Assembly: GCF_027587205.1 (NCBI RefSeq)
Contig: NZ_JAPDOD010000028.1
Coordinates: forward strand, 57,546 to 121,545
DNA from: Solirubrobacter ginsenosidimutans
GTDB lineage: Bacteria > Actinomycetota > Thermoleophilia > Solirubrobacterales > Solirubrobacteraceae
Length of the DNA: 64,000 nucleotides
Direction: 5' to 3'
Below the pieces are notes generated by a model. That model saw nothing but the letters and a program-made list of their open reading frames with translations, was not told the DNA's origin and did no database searches. Numbering within the stretch: the stretch's first letter is position 1; every line of letters starts with the position of its first letter. This document shows positions 34,908-42,621 of the stretch, piece after piece. The translations under genes were made by a program, and so were the position numbers.

Positions 34908-35528
34908 TTGAAACCGCTGCGGGCATTTGCCCTGTGTGTCACGACATCTTTGATGCTGGTCCTGCCCGCGGCGGCCTCGGCGCAAGCCCCGGGTACCGAT
35001 AAGTCCGGCGGCGCCGCCTACGCGGAGCCGACCCCGACGCCCACGCCGCCCCCGCCGCCCGCGGACATCACGGTTCCCGGCGCAGTGGCGCAGATCCTCC
35101 CGGACGGCTCGGCCGCAGCTCCCGCCGCCGCCCCGCCGCAGGTGCAGCAGGCGATCTTCGCCGCCAACAAGATCCAGGCGATGCCCTACGTCTACGGCGG
35201 CGGGCACGGGGACTTCGAGGACGACGGCTACGACTGCTCCGGCACCGTCTCCTACGCGTTGCACGGCGGCGGCCTGCTCGACTCGCCGCTGGACTCCGGC
35301 AGCTTCATGAGCTGGGGCGAGCGCGGCAAGGGCCTGTGGATCACGGTCTACACGAACCCGGGCCACGCCTACGCGGTGATCGCCGGCCTGCGCCTGGACA
35401 CCAGCGCCGCCTCGGTGACGAAGTCGAACACGCGCAAGTTCAAGAAGGCGCTCGAGCGCGGCCCCCGCTGGCGGCCCACCGAGCGGTCCTCGCGCGGCTT
35501 CAAAGCGCGCCACCCGCTCGGCCTGTAG
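34908..35528 (+). CDS. Secreted NlpC/P60-type peptidoglycan hydrolase
   Basis: 206 aa, TTG start with AAAGAGGA 8 nt upstream. Signal peptide to about residue 25, a Pro-rich linker (41-51), then a CHAP/NlpC-like domain: YVYGGGHGDFEDDGYDCSG with catalytic Cys110, and NPGHAYAVIAGL with His153. It cuts peptide bonds in peptidoglycan during growth. Directly preceded by the c-di-AMP riboswitch, a known pairing that ties hydrolase level to osmotic and wall state. Confidence 0.87.
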   Translation: MKPLRAFALCVTTSLMLVLPAAASAQAPGTDKSGGAAYAEPTPTPTPPPPPADITVPGAVAQILPDGSAAAPAAAPPQVQQAIFAANKIQAMPYVYGGGHGDFEDDGYDCSGTVSYALHGGGLLDSPLDSGSFMSWGERGKGLWITVYTNPGHAYAVIAGLRLDTSAASVTKSNTRKFKKALERGPRWRPTERSSRGFKARHPLGL

Positions 35529-35590
35529 CGCACCCCTCCACCTCCCTGGGGCTACCCGCCCGTCGGCGCCTAAAGATGCCGAGTACGCTA

Positions 35591-35613
35591 GGTCGGACTC
35601 CATAAGTCCGACC
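35591..35613 (+). promoter_or_regulatory. Leader hairpin of pspA with -10 just upstream
   Basis: Perfect 9-bp arms GGTCGGACT (35591-35599) and AGTCCGACC (35605-35613), loop CCATA. TACGCT (35584-35589) upstream would start transcription at about the foot of the hairpin; GGGAAGGGAGG follows at 35619-35629 as ribosome site. Operator or RNA switch. Confidence 0.5.
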
Positions 35614-35633
35614 ACACAGGGAAGGGAGGTGCC

Positions 35634-36431
35634 GTGGCCGGCATGTCCGGGCGGTTCTCCACAGTAATCAAGGCCAAGATCAACCGGATGCTCGACAAGG
35701 CAGAGGATCCGGCTGAGACGCTGGAGTACAGCTACCAGAAGCAAATGGAGCTGCTCCAGAACGTCAAGAAGGGCATTGCCGACGTCGTCACCTCGAAGAA
35801 GCGCCTGCAGCTGCAGCAGCAGAAGCTCGAGCAGCAGGTCGTGAAGCTGGACACCCAGGCCCGGCAGGCCCTCGCGCAGAATCGCGAGGATCTCGCGCGC
35901 GTGGCGCTGGAGCGCAAGCAGTTCGCGCAGGGCGAGCTGCAGGGGTTGGACACCCAGGTCCAGGAGCTCGAGGCGCAGCAGCAGTCGCTCGTCGACAAGG
36001 AAGCGAAGCTGCGGTCCAAGATCGACCAGTTCCGCACCAAGAAGGAGGTCATCAAGGCGCAGTACTCCGCCGCCGAGGCCTCCGTGAAGATCTCCGAGGC
36101 CGCGTCCGGCGTGGGCGAGGAGATGGCCGACGTCGGCATGGCGATGCAGCGTGCGGTCGACAAGACCGAGAACATGCGCGCCCGCGCCAACGCGATGGAC
36201 GAGCTGGAGGCCTCTGGCGCCTTCGACGACCAGCTCAGCCTCACGGCCGGCCAGGACGACATCGACCGCCAGCTGCACGAGCTGTCCTCGGCTTCGGCCG
36301 TGGACGATGACATGGCTCGCCTGCGGGCCGAGCTCGGTCAGGGCCCCGCGCCGCAGCCGGCGCTCGGCTCCGGCGATCCGGCGGCCACGCCGGCTCCCGC
36401 GCCCGCCCCATCCCAGGAGAAGCCGGCGTGA
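35634..36431 (+). CDS. pspA: PspA/IM30 membrane-stress protein
   Basis: 265 aa. Residues 1-220 are the PspA coiled coil: FSTVIKAKINRMLDKAEDPA at the start, then long Gln/Lys/Glu-rich heptads and EASVKISEAASGVG. The N-terminal amphipathic helix binds membranes, and the protein forms ESCRT-III-like oligomers that seal damage. A Pro/Ala-rich tail (240-265) is an addition. GTG start 9 nt before an in-frame ATG. Stop overlaps the PspAA start (GTGA). A hairpin lies in the leader. Confidence 0.9.
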   Translation: MAGMSGRFSTVIKAKINRMLDKAEDPAETLEYSYQKQMELLQNVKKGIADVVTSKKRLQLQQQKLEQQVVKLDTQARQALAQNREDLARVALERKQFAQGELQGLDTQVQELEAQQQSLVDKEAKLRSKIDQFRTKKEVIKAQYSAAEASVKISEAASGVGEEMADVGMAMQRAVDKTENMRARANAMDELEASGAFDDQLSLTAGQDDIDRQLHELSSASAVDDDMARLRAELGQGPAPQPALGSGDPAATPAPAPAPSQEKPA

Positions 36432-36706
36432 TCGTCCGCATCGCCACCGAGGGGCAGTACGACTTCCCCGACGACGACGTAGACAAGCTCAACGAGCTCG
36501 ACAACGAGGTCGTCGAGGCCGTCGAAGCGGGTGACGAGGAGGCCTTCCAGACCGCGTTCGCGTCGCTGCTCGAGCTGGTGCGCTCCGACGGCAAGCCCGT
36601 CGCCGACGACGTGCTCGAAGAATCCGACGTGATCATCCCCCCGCCCGATCTGACGTTCGCCGAGGCGGGCCATCAGTTCACCGGCGACGGGCTGATCCCC
36701 GACTAG
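36428..36706 (+). CDS. pspAA: PspA-associated protein PspAA
   Basis: 92 aa. The N-terminus IVRIATEGQYDFPDDDVDKL and the acidic helical remainder match the small PspAA proteins encoded right after pspA in actinobacteria. Very acidic, soluble. Thought to help PspA at the membrane. Starts inside the pspA stop. Followed by a strong hairpin terminator. Confidence 0.87.
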   Translation: MIVRIATEGQYDFPDDDVDKLNELDNEVVEAVEAGDEEAFQTAFASLLELVRSDGKPVADDVLEESDVIIPPPDLTFAEAGHQFTGDGLIPD

Positions 36707-36724
36707 GGCTAACCACCGTTGAAA

Positions 36725-36760
36725 GATGCGGGGTGGCCGGTCTGGTCGCCGCCCCGCATC
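36725..36760 (+). terminator. Terminator of pspA-pspAA
   Basis: Perfect arms GATGCGGGG (36725-36733) and CCCCGCATC (36752-36760), 19 nt after the pspAA stop. The loop contains additional short GC pairings. No T-tract, as is common in actinobacteria. Confidence 0.6.
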
Positions 36761-36780
36761 CGCCATACCGTTCACAGCGC

Positions 36781-38016
36781 ATGAAGCTGCGAGCGACGTT
36801 CTCCGTCCAGGCCTTTGAGGCGACCGCCTACGTCGCGCTCAGCGCGGTCATCGGCATCGCGGCCTTCTGCTTCCTGCTGCCGACGCTGCTCGTCGGCACC
36901 GCGCTGCTGGTCGTGGCGCTGGCGGGGCTCCCGCTGATCGTCCTCGCGTTCGCGTTCTCGCACCTGATCGCCCGCCTAGAGCGCCGCCGCGTGGCGGCGG
37001 TGTTCGGGATCGACTTCCCCACCCGTCAGCTGCCGCGCGACGGCAACGTGCTCAACCGCGCGCTGCGCTGGCTGGGCTCGCGCGGGGCCTGGCTGGAGCT
37101 CACCTACGCGCTCGTCGCGCTGCCGTTCGTCGGCTGGATCGGCTCCGCCCTGGTCTTCTTCGCCTGGGGCGCCGCGATCGCGATGCTCAGCTTCCCGCTG
37201 TGGGGGCTGTTCGCCGACGGCGCCGGCGTGATCTTCGGCGCGAACATCGGCTACCTCCCGTCCGCGGTCGCGCACGTCGCGGGCGGCGCGGGCGCGCTGT
37301 ACGCGGCGCCGTGGCTCGCCCGCGGCGTCGCCGCGGTGCAGGTCGCGATGGCCCGCCTGCTGCTCGAGCAGGGCGAGCGCGAGCGCCTCACCGCGCGCGT
37401 GGGCGCGCTGGAAGAGACCCGCGCCGGCATGGTCGCCGCGGCCGACGCGGAGCGCCGGCGGATCGAGCGCGACCTCCACGACGGCGCGCAGCAGCGGCTC
37501 GTCGCGCTGGCGATGACCCTCGGCCGCGCGAAGGCGACCGAGGACCCGGCGCTCGCCCGCACGCTGGTGGGTGAGGCGCACGGCGAGGCCAAGGAGGCGC
37601 TCGTCGAGTTGCGCAACCTCGCCCGCGGCATCCACCCCGCGGTGCTCACCGATCGCGGCCTGGACGCGGCGGTCAGCGCCCTGGCGGCGCGCTGTCCGAT
37701 CCCGGTCGCGGTCGACGTCGACCTGCCCCACCGCGCGAGCGCCCACAGCGAGGCGATCGCCTACTTCGTCGTCGCCGAGGCGCTGACCAACGTCGCCAAG
37801 CACGCCCAGGCGACCCGCGCGTGGCTCACCGTCGAGTACCTCGGCGACCGGCTCGTGGTCGAGATCCTCGACAATGGCCGCGGCGGCGCGCTGGCCACCG
37901 GCATCGGCATCAACGGCCTGCGCGACCGCGTCCGCGCCGTTGACGGCGACCTGCATCTTTCCAGCCCGCCCGGCGGGGGAACGACCCTGCGAGTGGAGCT
38001 GCCATGCGAGCCGTAA
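36781..38016 (+). CDS. Sensor histidine kinase (HisKA_3, NarL partner)
   Basis: 411 aa from ATG 36781; TACCGT (36766-36771) lies 9 nt upstream. N-terminal membrane sensor domain with four hydrophobic segments (about 15-60 and 105-160). Phospho-acceptor His233 in ERRRIERDLHDGAQQRL. HATPase_c with EALTNVAKHAQAT (N box), LDNGRGGA (G1) and GINGLRDRV (G2). It phosphorylates the response regulator whose ATG overlaps by 13 nt. Next to pspA, so it may sense membrane stress. Confidence 0.88.
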   Translation: MKLRATFSVQAFEATAYVALSAVIGIAAFCFLLPTLLVGTALLVVALAGLPLIVLAFAFSHLIARLERRRVAAVFGIDFPTRQLPRDGNVLNRALRWLGSRGAWLELTYALVALPFVGWIGSALVFFAWGAAIAMLSFPLWGLFADGAGVIFGANIGYLPSAVAHVAGGAGALYAAPWLARGVAAVQVAMARLLLEQGERERLTARVGALEETRAGMVAAADAERRRIERDLHDGAQQRLVALAMTLGRAKATEDPALARTLVGEAHGEAKEALVELRNLARGIHPAVLTDRGLDAAVSALAARCPIPVAVDVDLPHRASAHSEAIAYFVVAEALTNVAKHAQATRAWLTVEYLGDRLVVEILDNGRGGALATGIGINGLRDRVRAVDGDLHLSSPPGGGTTLRVELPCEP

Positions 38017-38657
38017 TTGCCGAGGACGCCGTGTTGCTGCGCGAGGGCCTCGCGCGGCTGCTCGAGGAGGGCGGCTTCGACGTCGTCGACTGCGTCTCGG
38101 ACGGCGAGTCGCTCCTGCGCTCCGTCGAGAAGAACCAGCCGGACGTCTGCGTCGTCGACATCCGGATGCCGCCGACGTTCTCCGACGAGGGCGTGCGTGC
38201 CGCGCTGGTGATCCGCAAGCAGTGGCCCGACGTGTCGCTGCTGATGCTCTCCCAGTACGTCGAGGAGCGCTACGCGGTGGACCTGCTGGCCGGTGACAGC
38301 AGCGGGATCGGCTACCTGCTCAAGGATCGCGTGGCCGACGTGTCGGAGTTCCTCGAGGCGCTGCGGCGGGTGGCCGCCGGCGGCGCCGCGCTGGACCCGG
38401 AGGTCGTCACGCAGCTGCTCGTGCGCTCCGGCCGCAAGGACCCGCTCGAGCCGCTCTCGCCCCGCGAGCGCGAGGTCCTCGGGCTGATGGCCGAGGGGCG
38501 CACGAACAGCCTGATCGCCGAGTCTTTGGTGGTGACCGAGGGCGCGGTCGAGAAGCACGTCACGAACATCTTCCTCAAGCTCGGCCTGCCGCCGGCCGAC
38601 CAGGCGCACCGCCGCGTGCTCGCCGTGCTGCGCTACCTGGAGCACGATCACAAGTGA
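38004..38657 (+). CDS. NarL/LuxR-type response regulator
   Basis: 217 aa. Receiver domain 1-120 with Asp8/Asp-rich start AEDAV, phospho-acceptor Asp52 in VCVVDIRMPP, and YLLKDRV (switch Lys). LuxR helix-turn-helix 150-205: LSPREREVLGLMAEGRTNSL, then VEKHVTNIFLKLGL. Overlaps the kinase by 13 nt and the DUF4097 gene by GTGA, so the three are one operon. It may activate pspA, the DUF4097 gene or its own operon. Confidence 0.9.
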   Translation: MRAVIAEDAVLLREGLARLLEEGGFDVVDCVSDGESLLRSVEKNQPDVCVVDIRMPPTFSDEGVRAALVIRKQWPDVSLLMLSQYVEERYAVDLLAGDSSGIGYLLKDRVADVSEFLEALRRVAAGGAALDPEVVTQLLVRSGRKDPLEPLSPREREVLGLMAEGRTNSLIAESLVVTEGAVEKHVTNIFLKLGLPPADQAHRRVLAVLRYLEHDHK

Positions 38658-39481
38658 CCGCTCGGGGCCAGCGTGCGGTCGCGCTGTTCTGCGGGCTCGG
38701 GCTCGCGCTGCTCTTCGCCGCGATCGCCGCCGTGCAGGTCGCGGGGTGGACGATCGGCGCGGTCGAGCGCACGACCTCACAGAAGCTCCCAGGCCCGATC
38801 GATCAACTGGTCGTCGAGGCCGACGGCGGGGACATCACCATCGTGCCGTCGCTCGCGGACGTCGTTCGTATCAACTCGACCGTGAAGGGCTCGATCCACA
38901 CGCCGGAGCCGCACGCCTTCCGCGAAGGCAACACGGTGCACCTCAACGGCAAGTGCCCGGACATCAGCTTCGGCCCCTGCCGCGCACGGATCATGATCTA
39001 CGTGCCGCAGGGCACGCCGGTCGAGGTCCACTCCGGCTCGGGTGACCTGACCGCGAGCGGGCTCACGGGCCGCGTCGATCTCGACACCGGGTCGGGCGAC
39101 GTCAACGCGACGGGCCTGACCGGCGCGGCGAACCTGCAGACCGGCTCCGGCGACATCAACGTCCGCGGGCTCACCGGCACGACCAAGCTGCAGTCGGGGT
39201 CGGGCGATATCTCCGGCGAGGATCTCGGCGGCAGCGTCATCTCGGCCGACACCTCCTCGGGCGACGTCGATTTCGCCTTCCGCTGGAGTCCGACCGTCGT
39301 CGAGGCCTCGACCGCCTCCGGCGACGTCAACATCGCCGTCCCCAGTGGCGACGCCTACCGCGTCGACGCCGACCCGGGCAGCGGGGACCAGCAGATCGAC
39401 GTCAAGACCGACCCGAGCGCGGACCGCACCATCACCGCAAGCACGTCCTCTGGCGACGTCACGGTCGCCTACGGGAACTAA
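38654..39481 (+). CDS. DUF4097 beta-repeat protein
   Basis: 275 aa. N-terminal membrane helix (about 8-32), then a right-handed beta-solenoid-like domain. At least eight units carry SGD at a spacing of 15-25 residues (GSGDLTASGLTG, GSGDVNATGLTG, GSGDINVRGLTG and so on). Such proteins often sit with LiaFSR- or Psp-like envelope-stress regulators. Extracytoplasmic and anchored by the single N-terminal helix. Function not established. Confidence 0.82.
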   Translation: MTARGQRAVALFCGLGLALLFAAIAAVQVAGWTIGAVERTTSQKLPGPIDQLVVEADGGDITIVPSLADVVRINSTVKGSIHTPEPHAFREGNTVHLNGKCPDISFGPCRARIMIYVPQGTPVEVHSGSGDLTASGLTGRVDLDTGSGDVNATGLTGAANLQTGSGDINVRGLTGTTKLQSGSGDISGEDLGGSVISADTSSGDVDFAFRWSPTVVEASTASGDVNIAVPSGDAYRVDADPGSGDQQIDVKTDPSADRTITASTSSGDVTVAYGN

Positions 39482-39509
39482 TCCAGCTCTCACGTTGTAG
39501 AACGGGTAC

Positions 39510-40016
39510 ATGCTGCCCGTCCTGCTCGCGTCGCTGGCGGCCGCGGTGCCGACCGCCGACTGCTCGCAACACGTCGAAGGTCCGCCGATTTCCGCCGAGA
39601 CGCGTGCCGCCGCCCTCCGGCAGTCGGTGCGCGTGCACGGCGCGACGTTCTTCGGCCTGCGCAGGGCCCGCACTGCCGACTTCGAGGGGAAGCGGGCGAA
39701 CCCGGTCATCAAGTCCGGCCTGAGCGTGCGAGCGGGTGCGCCGATGCGGATCAAGGTCGCGGCACGCGATCGCGACTGGCTCGCGCTCGACTACGACCGC
39801 ACGGACAAGTCCGGCGAAGGCGCGCCGATGGTGCGGGTCGTGCCCTGCGCGCCCGACACGCCGCGCTTCAGCGATGACGGCGTCGTCGGTGACGAGACCG
39901 GCTGGGCCGGCGGCTTCGTCGTGCGGCGCAACGGCTGCGCGACGCTGCTCCTGCGCCGCGAAGGCGAGGAGCGGTGGCGCACGGCGCGGGTGGCGTTCGG
40001 CGCTCGCTGCCGCTAG
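39510..40016 (+). CDS. Secreted small hypothetical protein
   Basis: 168 aa. Short hydrophobic N-terminus (MLPVLLASLAAAVPTA), then a beta-rich domain with four Cys (CSQHVEG, VPCAPD, NGCATLLL, FGARCR), probably two disulfides. Patterns GLSVRAGAPMRIKVA and VRRNGCATLLLRR recur in uncharacterised secreted actinobacterial proteins. TAGAAC lies 6 nt before the ATG. Its stop overlaps the end of the HxlR gene. Confidence 0.6.
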   Translation: MLPVLLASLAAAVPTADCSQHVEGPPISAETRAAALRQSVRVHGATFFGLRRARTADFEGKRANPVIKSGLSVRAGAPMRIKVAARDRDWLALDYDRTDKSGEGAPMVRVVPCAPDTPRFSDDGVVGDETGWAGGFVVRRNGCATLLLRREGEERWRTARVAFGARCR

Positions 40017-40342
40017 CGCAGCGTCAGGTCGCGATCGCCCCAGGCGGCCATCGCCTCGAGCACCGACCGGAAGCTCTGCCCGCGCTCAGTGAGCTCGTAG
40101 ACGACGCGCGGCGGGACCTCGGCGTACACCGTGCGGGTGAGCACGCCCTGGTGCTCGAGGATGCGCAGGCGCTCGGTGAGCGTCTTCGGGCTGCCGATCT
40201 GGAGCGCCTTCCGGAGCTCCGTGAAGCGCTTCGGACCGCCCAGCAGCTCGCGGATGATCAGCACCGACCACTTGCCGTCGAGCACCAGCAGCGCGCGTTC
40301 GACGGGGCACTCGGCAGTCGGGCGGGGGTCGAGAACGGCCAT
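40013..40342 (-). CDS. HxlR-family transcriptional regulator
   Basis: 109 aa winged helix-turn-helix. CPVERALLVLDGKWSVLIIR is the family N-terminus with its redox- or electrophile-sensing Cys near residue 12; FTELRKALQIGSPKTLTERL is the recognition part. Divergent from the NAD(P)-binding protein gene, the usual arrangement in which the regulator represses a quinone- or aldehyde-detoxifying reductase. The shared 66-base gap holds the GGTAC-TG-GTACC site. Confidence 0.88.
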   Translation of the reverse strand: MAVLDPRPTAECPVERALLVLDGKWSVLIIRELLGGPKRFTELRKALQIGSPKTLTERLRILEHQGVLTRTVYAEVPPRVVYELTERGQSFRSVLEAMAAWGDRDLTLR

Positions 40343-40373
40343 GGTTCCCTCGAGGATACTGCATCCCTTTCTG

Positions 40374-40385
40374 GGTACTGGTACC
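40374..40385. promoter_or_regulatory. GGTAC-TG-GTACC operator candidate
   Basis: Inverted half-sites GGTAC (40374-40378) and GTACC (40381-40385) lie where the -35 of the plus promoter should be (its -10 is TATAAG at 40396-40401). Likely HxlR binding site. Confidence 0.55.
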
Positions 40386-40395
40386 GATCGGGAAC

Positions 40396-40401
40396 TATAA
40401 G
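40396..40401 (+). promoter_or_regulatory. -10 hexamer TATAAG, leaderless promoter
   Basis: Seven nt before ATG 40409, no Shine-Dalgarno. Near the best -10 match in the window. Confidence 0.6.
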
Positions 40402-40408
40402 ACGTGGC

Positions 40409-41245
40409 ATGACCAAGACCATTGCCGTTCACGGCGCGACGGGCTCGCAGGGCGCGCCCGTCGCGGATGCCTTCATCGCCGCCGGCCACGTCGTCCGCCC
40501 GCTCACGCGTGCCACCGGCGCGGACCTCCTCGACCGCGCGTCGTTGGAAGCCGCGTATGCCGGCGCCGACGCCGTCGTGCTGCACCTGCCGATCGTCTAC
40601 GACGAGCGCGTCGTCGCCATGGCCGACAACGCGGCGCGCGCGGTCGAGGCCGCGGGCGTGCGTCACCTCGTCCTCAACACCGGCGGACCGGCGCCGGGAG
40701 AGAAGACCGGCGTGCCGTTCCTCGACGCCCGCGTGCACGCCGCGGCCGCCGACGTGCCGCTCGTCACCGTGCTGCTGCCGACCGCGTACATGGAGAACCT
40801 CAGCGCGCCCTGGTCGGCCGAGCGCCTCGTGCGCGACGGGGTCGTCGCGTACCCGCTGCCGGCCGAGGCGCCGATGCCGTGGGTCGCCACCGCCGACGTC
40901 GCCGCGGCGGCCGTGCGCGCCGTGGAGGACGCGGTGACCGGCTGGTTCGCGCTCCCCGGCGTCCCGGTCACCGGGCACGAGGTCGCCGCCCAGCTGGGGG
41001 CGGTGCTCGACCGCGAGCTGCGCTGGGAGCCGATCGCCCCGCGCGAGTTCGGCGAGCGCCTGCGCCCGTTCCTCGGCGACCACGCGGCCGAGGGAACCGC
41101 GACGGTCTACGAGATGCTGGCGGCGGCGCCGCGCGGTCCGGCGCCCGATCCGGCCGCGGCACGCGAAGCGCTCGGCTGGGCGCCGCGCAGCGTCGCCGAG
41201 TGGGCGAGCGAGGTGTCCTGGCCGCTCGCGCGCACCGCGGCCTGA
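40409..41245 (+). CDS. NAD(P)-binding NmrA/QorB-like protein
   Basis: 278 aa. Rossmann start TIAVHGATGSQGAPVADAFI, then VVLHLPIVYD and VRHLVLNTGG, and TAYMENLSAPW, typical of atypical SDR proteins (NmrA/HSCARG, quinone oxidoreductase QorB). The catalytic Tyr-Lys pair of classical SDRs is not evident. Either a reductase or a redox sensor. Under the divergent HxlR regulator. Confidence 0.83.
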   Translation: MTKTIAVHGATGSQGAPVADAFIAAGHVVRPLTRATGADLLDRASLEAAYAGADAVVLHLPIVYDERVVAMADNAARAVEAAGVRHLVLNTGGPAPGEKTGVPFLDARVHAAAADVPLVTVLLPTAYMENLSAPWSAERLVRDGVVAYPLPAEAPMPWVATADVAAAAVRAVEDAVTGWFALPGVPVTGHEVAAQLGAVLDRELRWEPIAPREFGERLRPFLGDHAAEGTATVYEMLAAAPRGPAPDPAAAREALGWAPRSVAEWASEVSWPLARTAA

Positions 41246-41276
41246 GCGCCGCGGCCAGGTCTATCGCTGGTCCGCG

Positions 41277-41282
41277 TAGACT
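41277..41282 (+). promoter_or_regulatory. -10 hexamer TAGACT ahead of 41291
   Basis: Eight nt before GTG 41291, no Shine-Dalgarno; near-leaderless. Confidence 0.5.
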
Positions 41283-41290
41283 CGCCGGTC

Positions 41291-42043
41291 GTGCCTGGGC
41301 CCAGCACGACCGAGACCTGGGACGCGTTCTTCAGCGACTTCTACCTGCGCGCCTACGCCGGTGACGCCCGCGACGAGAAGGCCGAGACCGACGCCCTCGC
41401 CGCGGCGAAGCTCGCCGGGGTCGAGCCGGGCGCGGACGTGGTTGACGTGCCGTGCGGGTTCGGCCGGCACACGCTCGCACTGGCCCGCGCCGGGTATCGC
41501 GCCGTCGGCGTGGACCGCTCCGGCACGCTGCTCGACGAGGCCCGCCGCCGCAGCGGAGGGGAGCGCTGGCCGAAGTGGACCCGCGCCGACTACCGCGACC
41601 TTCCCTTCGCCGACGAGAGCTTCGACGCCGCGTTCAACCTCTTCACGTCGCTCGGCTATCTCGGCGACGAGGAGGACACCAAGGTCCTGGCGGCGATCCG
41701 CCGCGTCCTGCGCCCTGAGGGCAAGCTCGTGTTGGAGACGATGCACCGCGACCGCCTCGTCACGAACTTCAGCGAGTCCGACTGGCACCTGATGGGCGAG
41801 GGACGCCTGCTGCTCGAACAGCGCACGTGGGACCCGATCACGGGCGTCGCGCAGTCGACCCAGACGCTGATCACCGGCGCGGGCGACCGCGAGACCCGCA
41901 CGTTCAGCGTTCGTACCTACAGCGCGACGGAGCTGATGGCGATGCTCCACCGTGCCGGGTTCTCCGACGCCAAGGCGTACGGCAGCTTCATGGCCGAGCC
42001 CTTCACCACGAGCTCACGGCTCGTGATCGTGGCGACGCGCTAA
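41291..42043 (+). CDS. Class I SAM-dependent methyltransferase
   Basis: 250 aa, GTG start. DVVDVPCGFGRHTLALARAG is motif I, AVGVDRSGTLLDEAR motif II, and SFDAAFNLFTSLGYL motif IV. Methyltransf_25/11 type, small-molecule or protein substrate unknown. Ends 4 bases into the end of the convergent pspAB gene. Confidence 0.8.
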   Translation: MPGPSTTETWDAFFSDFYLRAYAGDARDEKAETDALAAAKLAGVEPGADVVDVPCGFGRHTLALARAGYRAVGVDRSGTLLDEARRRSGGERWPKWTRADYRDLPFADESFDAAFNLFTSLGYLGDEEDTKVLAAIRRVLRPEGKLVLETMHRDRLVTNFSESDWHLMGEGRLLLEQRTWDPITGVAQSTQTLITGAGDRETRTFSVRTYSATELMAMLHRAGFSDAKAYGSFMAEPFTTSSRLVIVATR

Positions 42044-42612
42044 ATCGGGATTCCCCACAAGGGGAACCAGCGTTCGAGCTCGGGCTCGACCGGCAGGTCG
42101 GCGCCGATCTGGGCCTTGAGCCGCAGCTCGCGCTCGGAGTCGCGCTGCTGCGCGCCGCCGGCGGGGACGAACGGGTAGAAGCCGCCGCGCTTGTAGTTGT
42201 AGATCCAGTAGACCGGCTTGCCGCGGTTGTCGCGCAGGGCGAAGACTGCGCACAGCACCCGCTCGCCGTACCCGCCGCCCTGGATCGCCGTGGAGACCGC
42301 GTTGACGCCGACGACGAGGTCCTCCATGTCGTCGTCGGAGAGGATCATCCAGCGGTAGCCGAACTCGTCGTCGGTGGAGGTGACGACGGTGCCGGTCTCG
42401 TCGCCGGTGCCCTTCACGACCTCTTCCATGTCGCGCACGATGCCCTCGAAGTCGGCGGTCGCGAGCGGCTGGAAGACGATCGCCGCCTTGCCCGAGGTCT
42501 TCATCTCGAGCTCCAGCTCGAGCTTCACGTATGCGGTCGACATCGCGAACAGCCGGTCCGCGGCAGGCATCTTGATTTCACGCTTGCCGCGGAGGACGTC
42601 GAAGAAACCCAT
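42040..42612 (-). CDS. pspAB: PspA-associated protein PspAB
   Basis: 190 aa. MGFFDVLRGKREIKMPAADR at the N-terminus and the C-terminal YWIYNYKRGGFYPFVP are hallmarks of PspAB, a PspA-linked soluble protein found with HtpX in actinobacteria. Starts 9 bases after htpX. It ends against the methyltransferase gene. Likely couples membrane proteolysis to the Psp response; the mechanism is unknown. Confidence 0.82.
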   Translation of the reverse strand: MGFFDVLRGKREIKMPAADRLFAMSTAYVKLELELEMKTSGKAAIVFQPLATADFEGIVRDMEEVVKGTGDETGTVVTSTDDEFGYRWMILSDDDMEDLVVGVNAVSTAIQGGGYGERVLCAVFALRDNRGKPVYWIYNYKRGGFYPFVPAGGAQQRDSERELRLKAQIGADLPVEPELERWFPLWGIPI

Positions 42613-42621
42613 GACGCCAGG

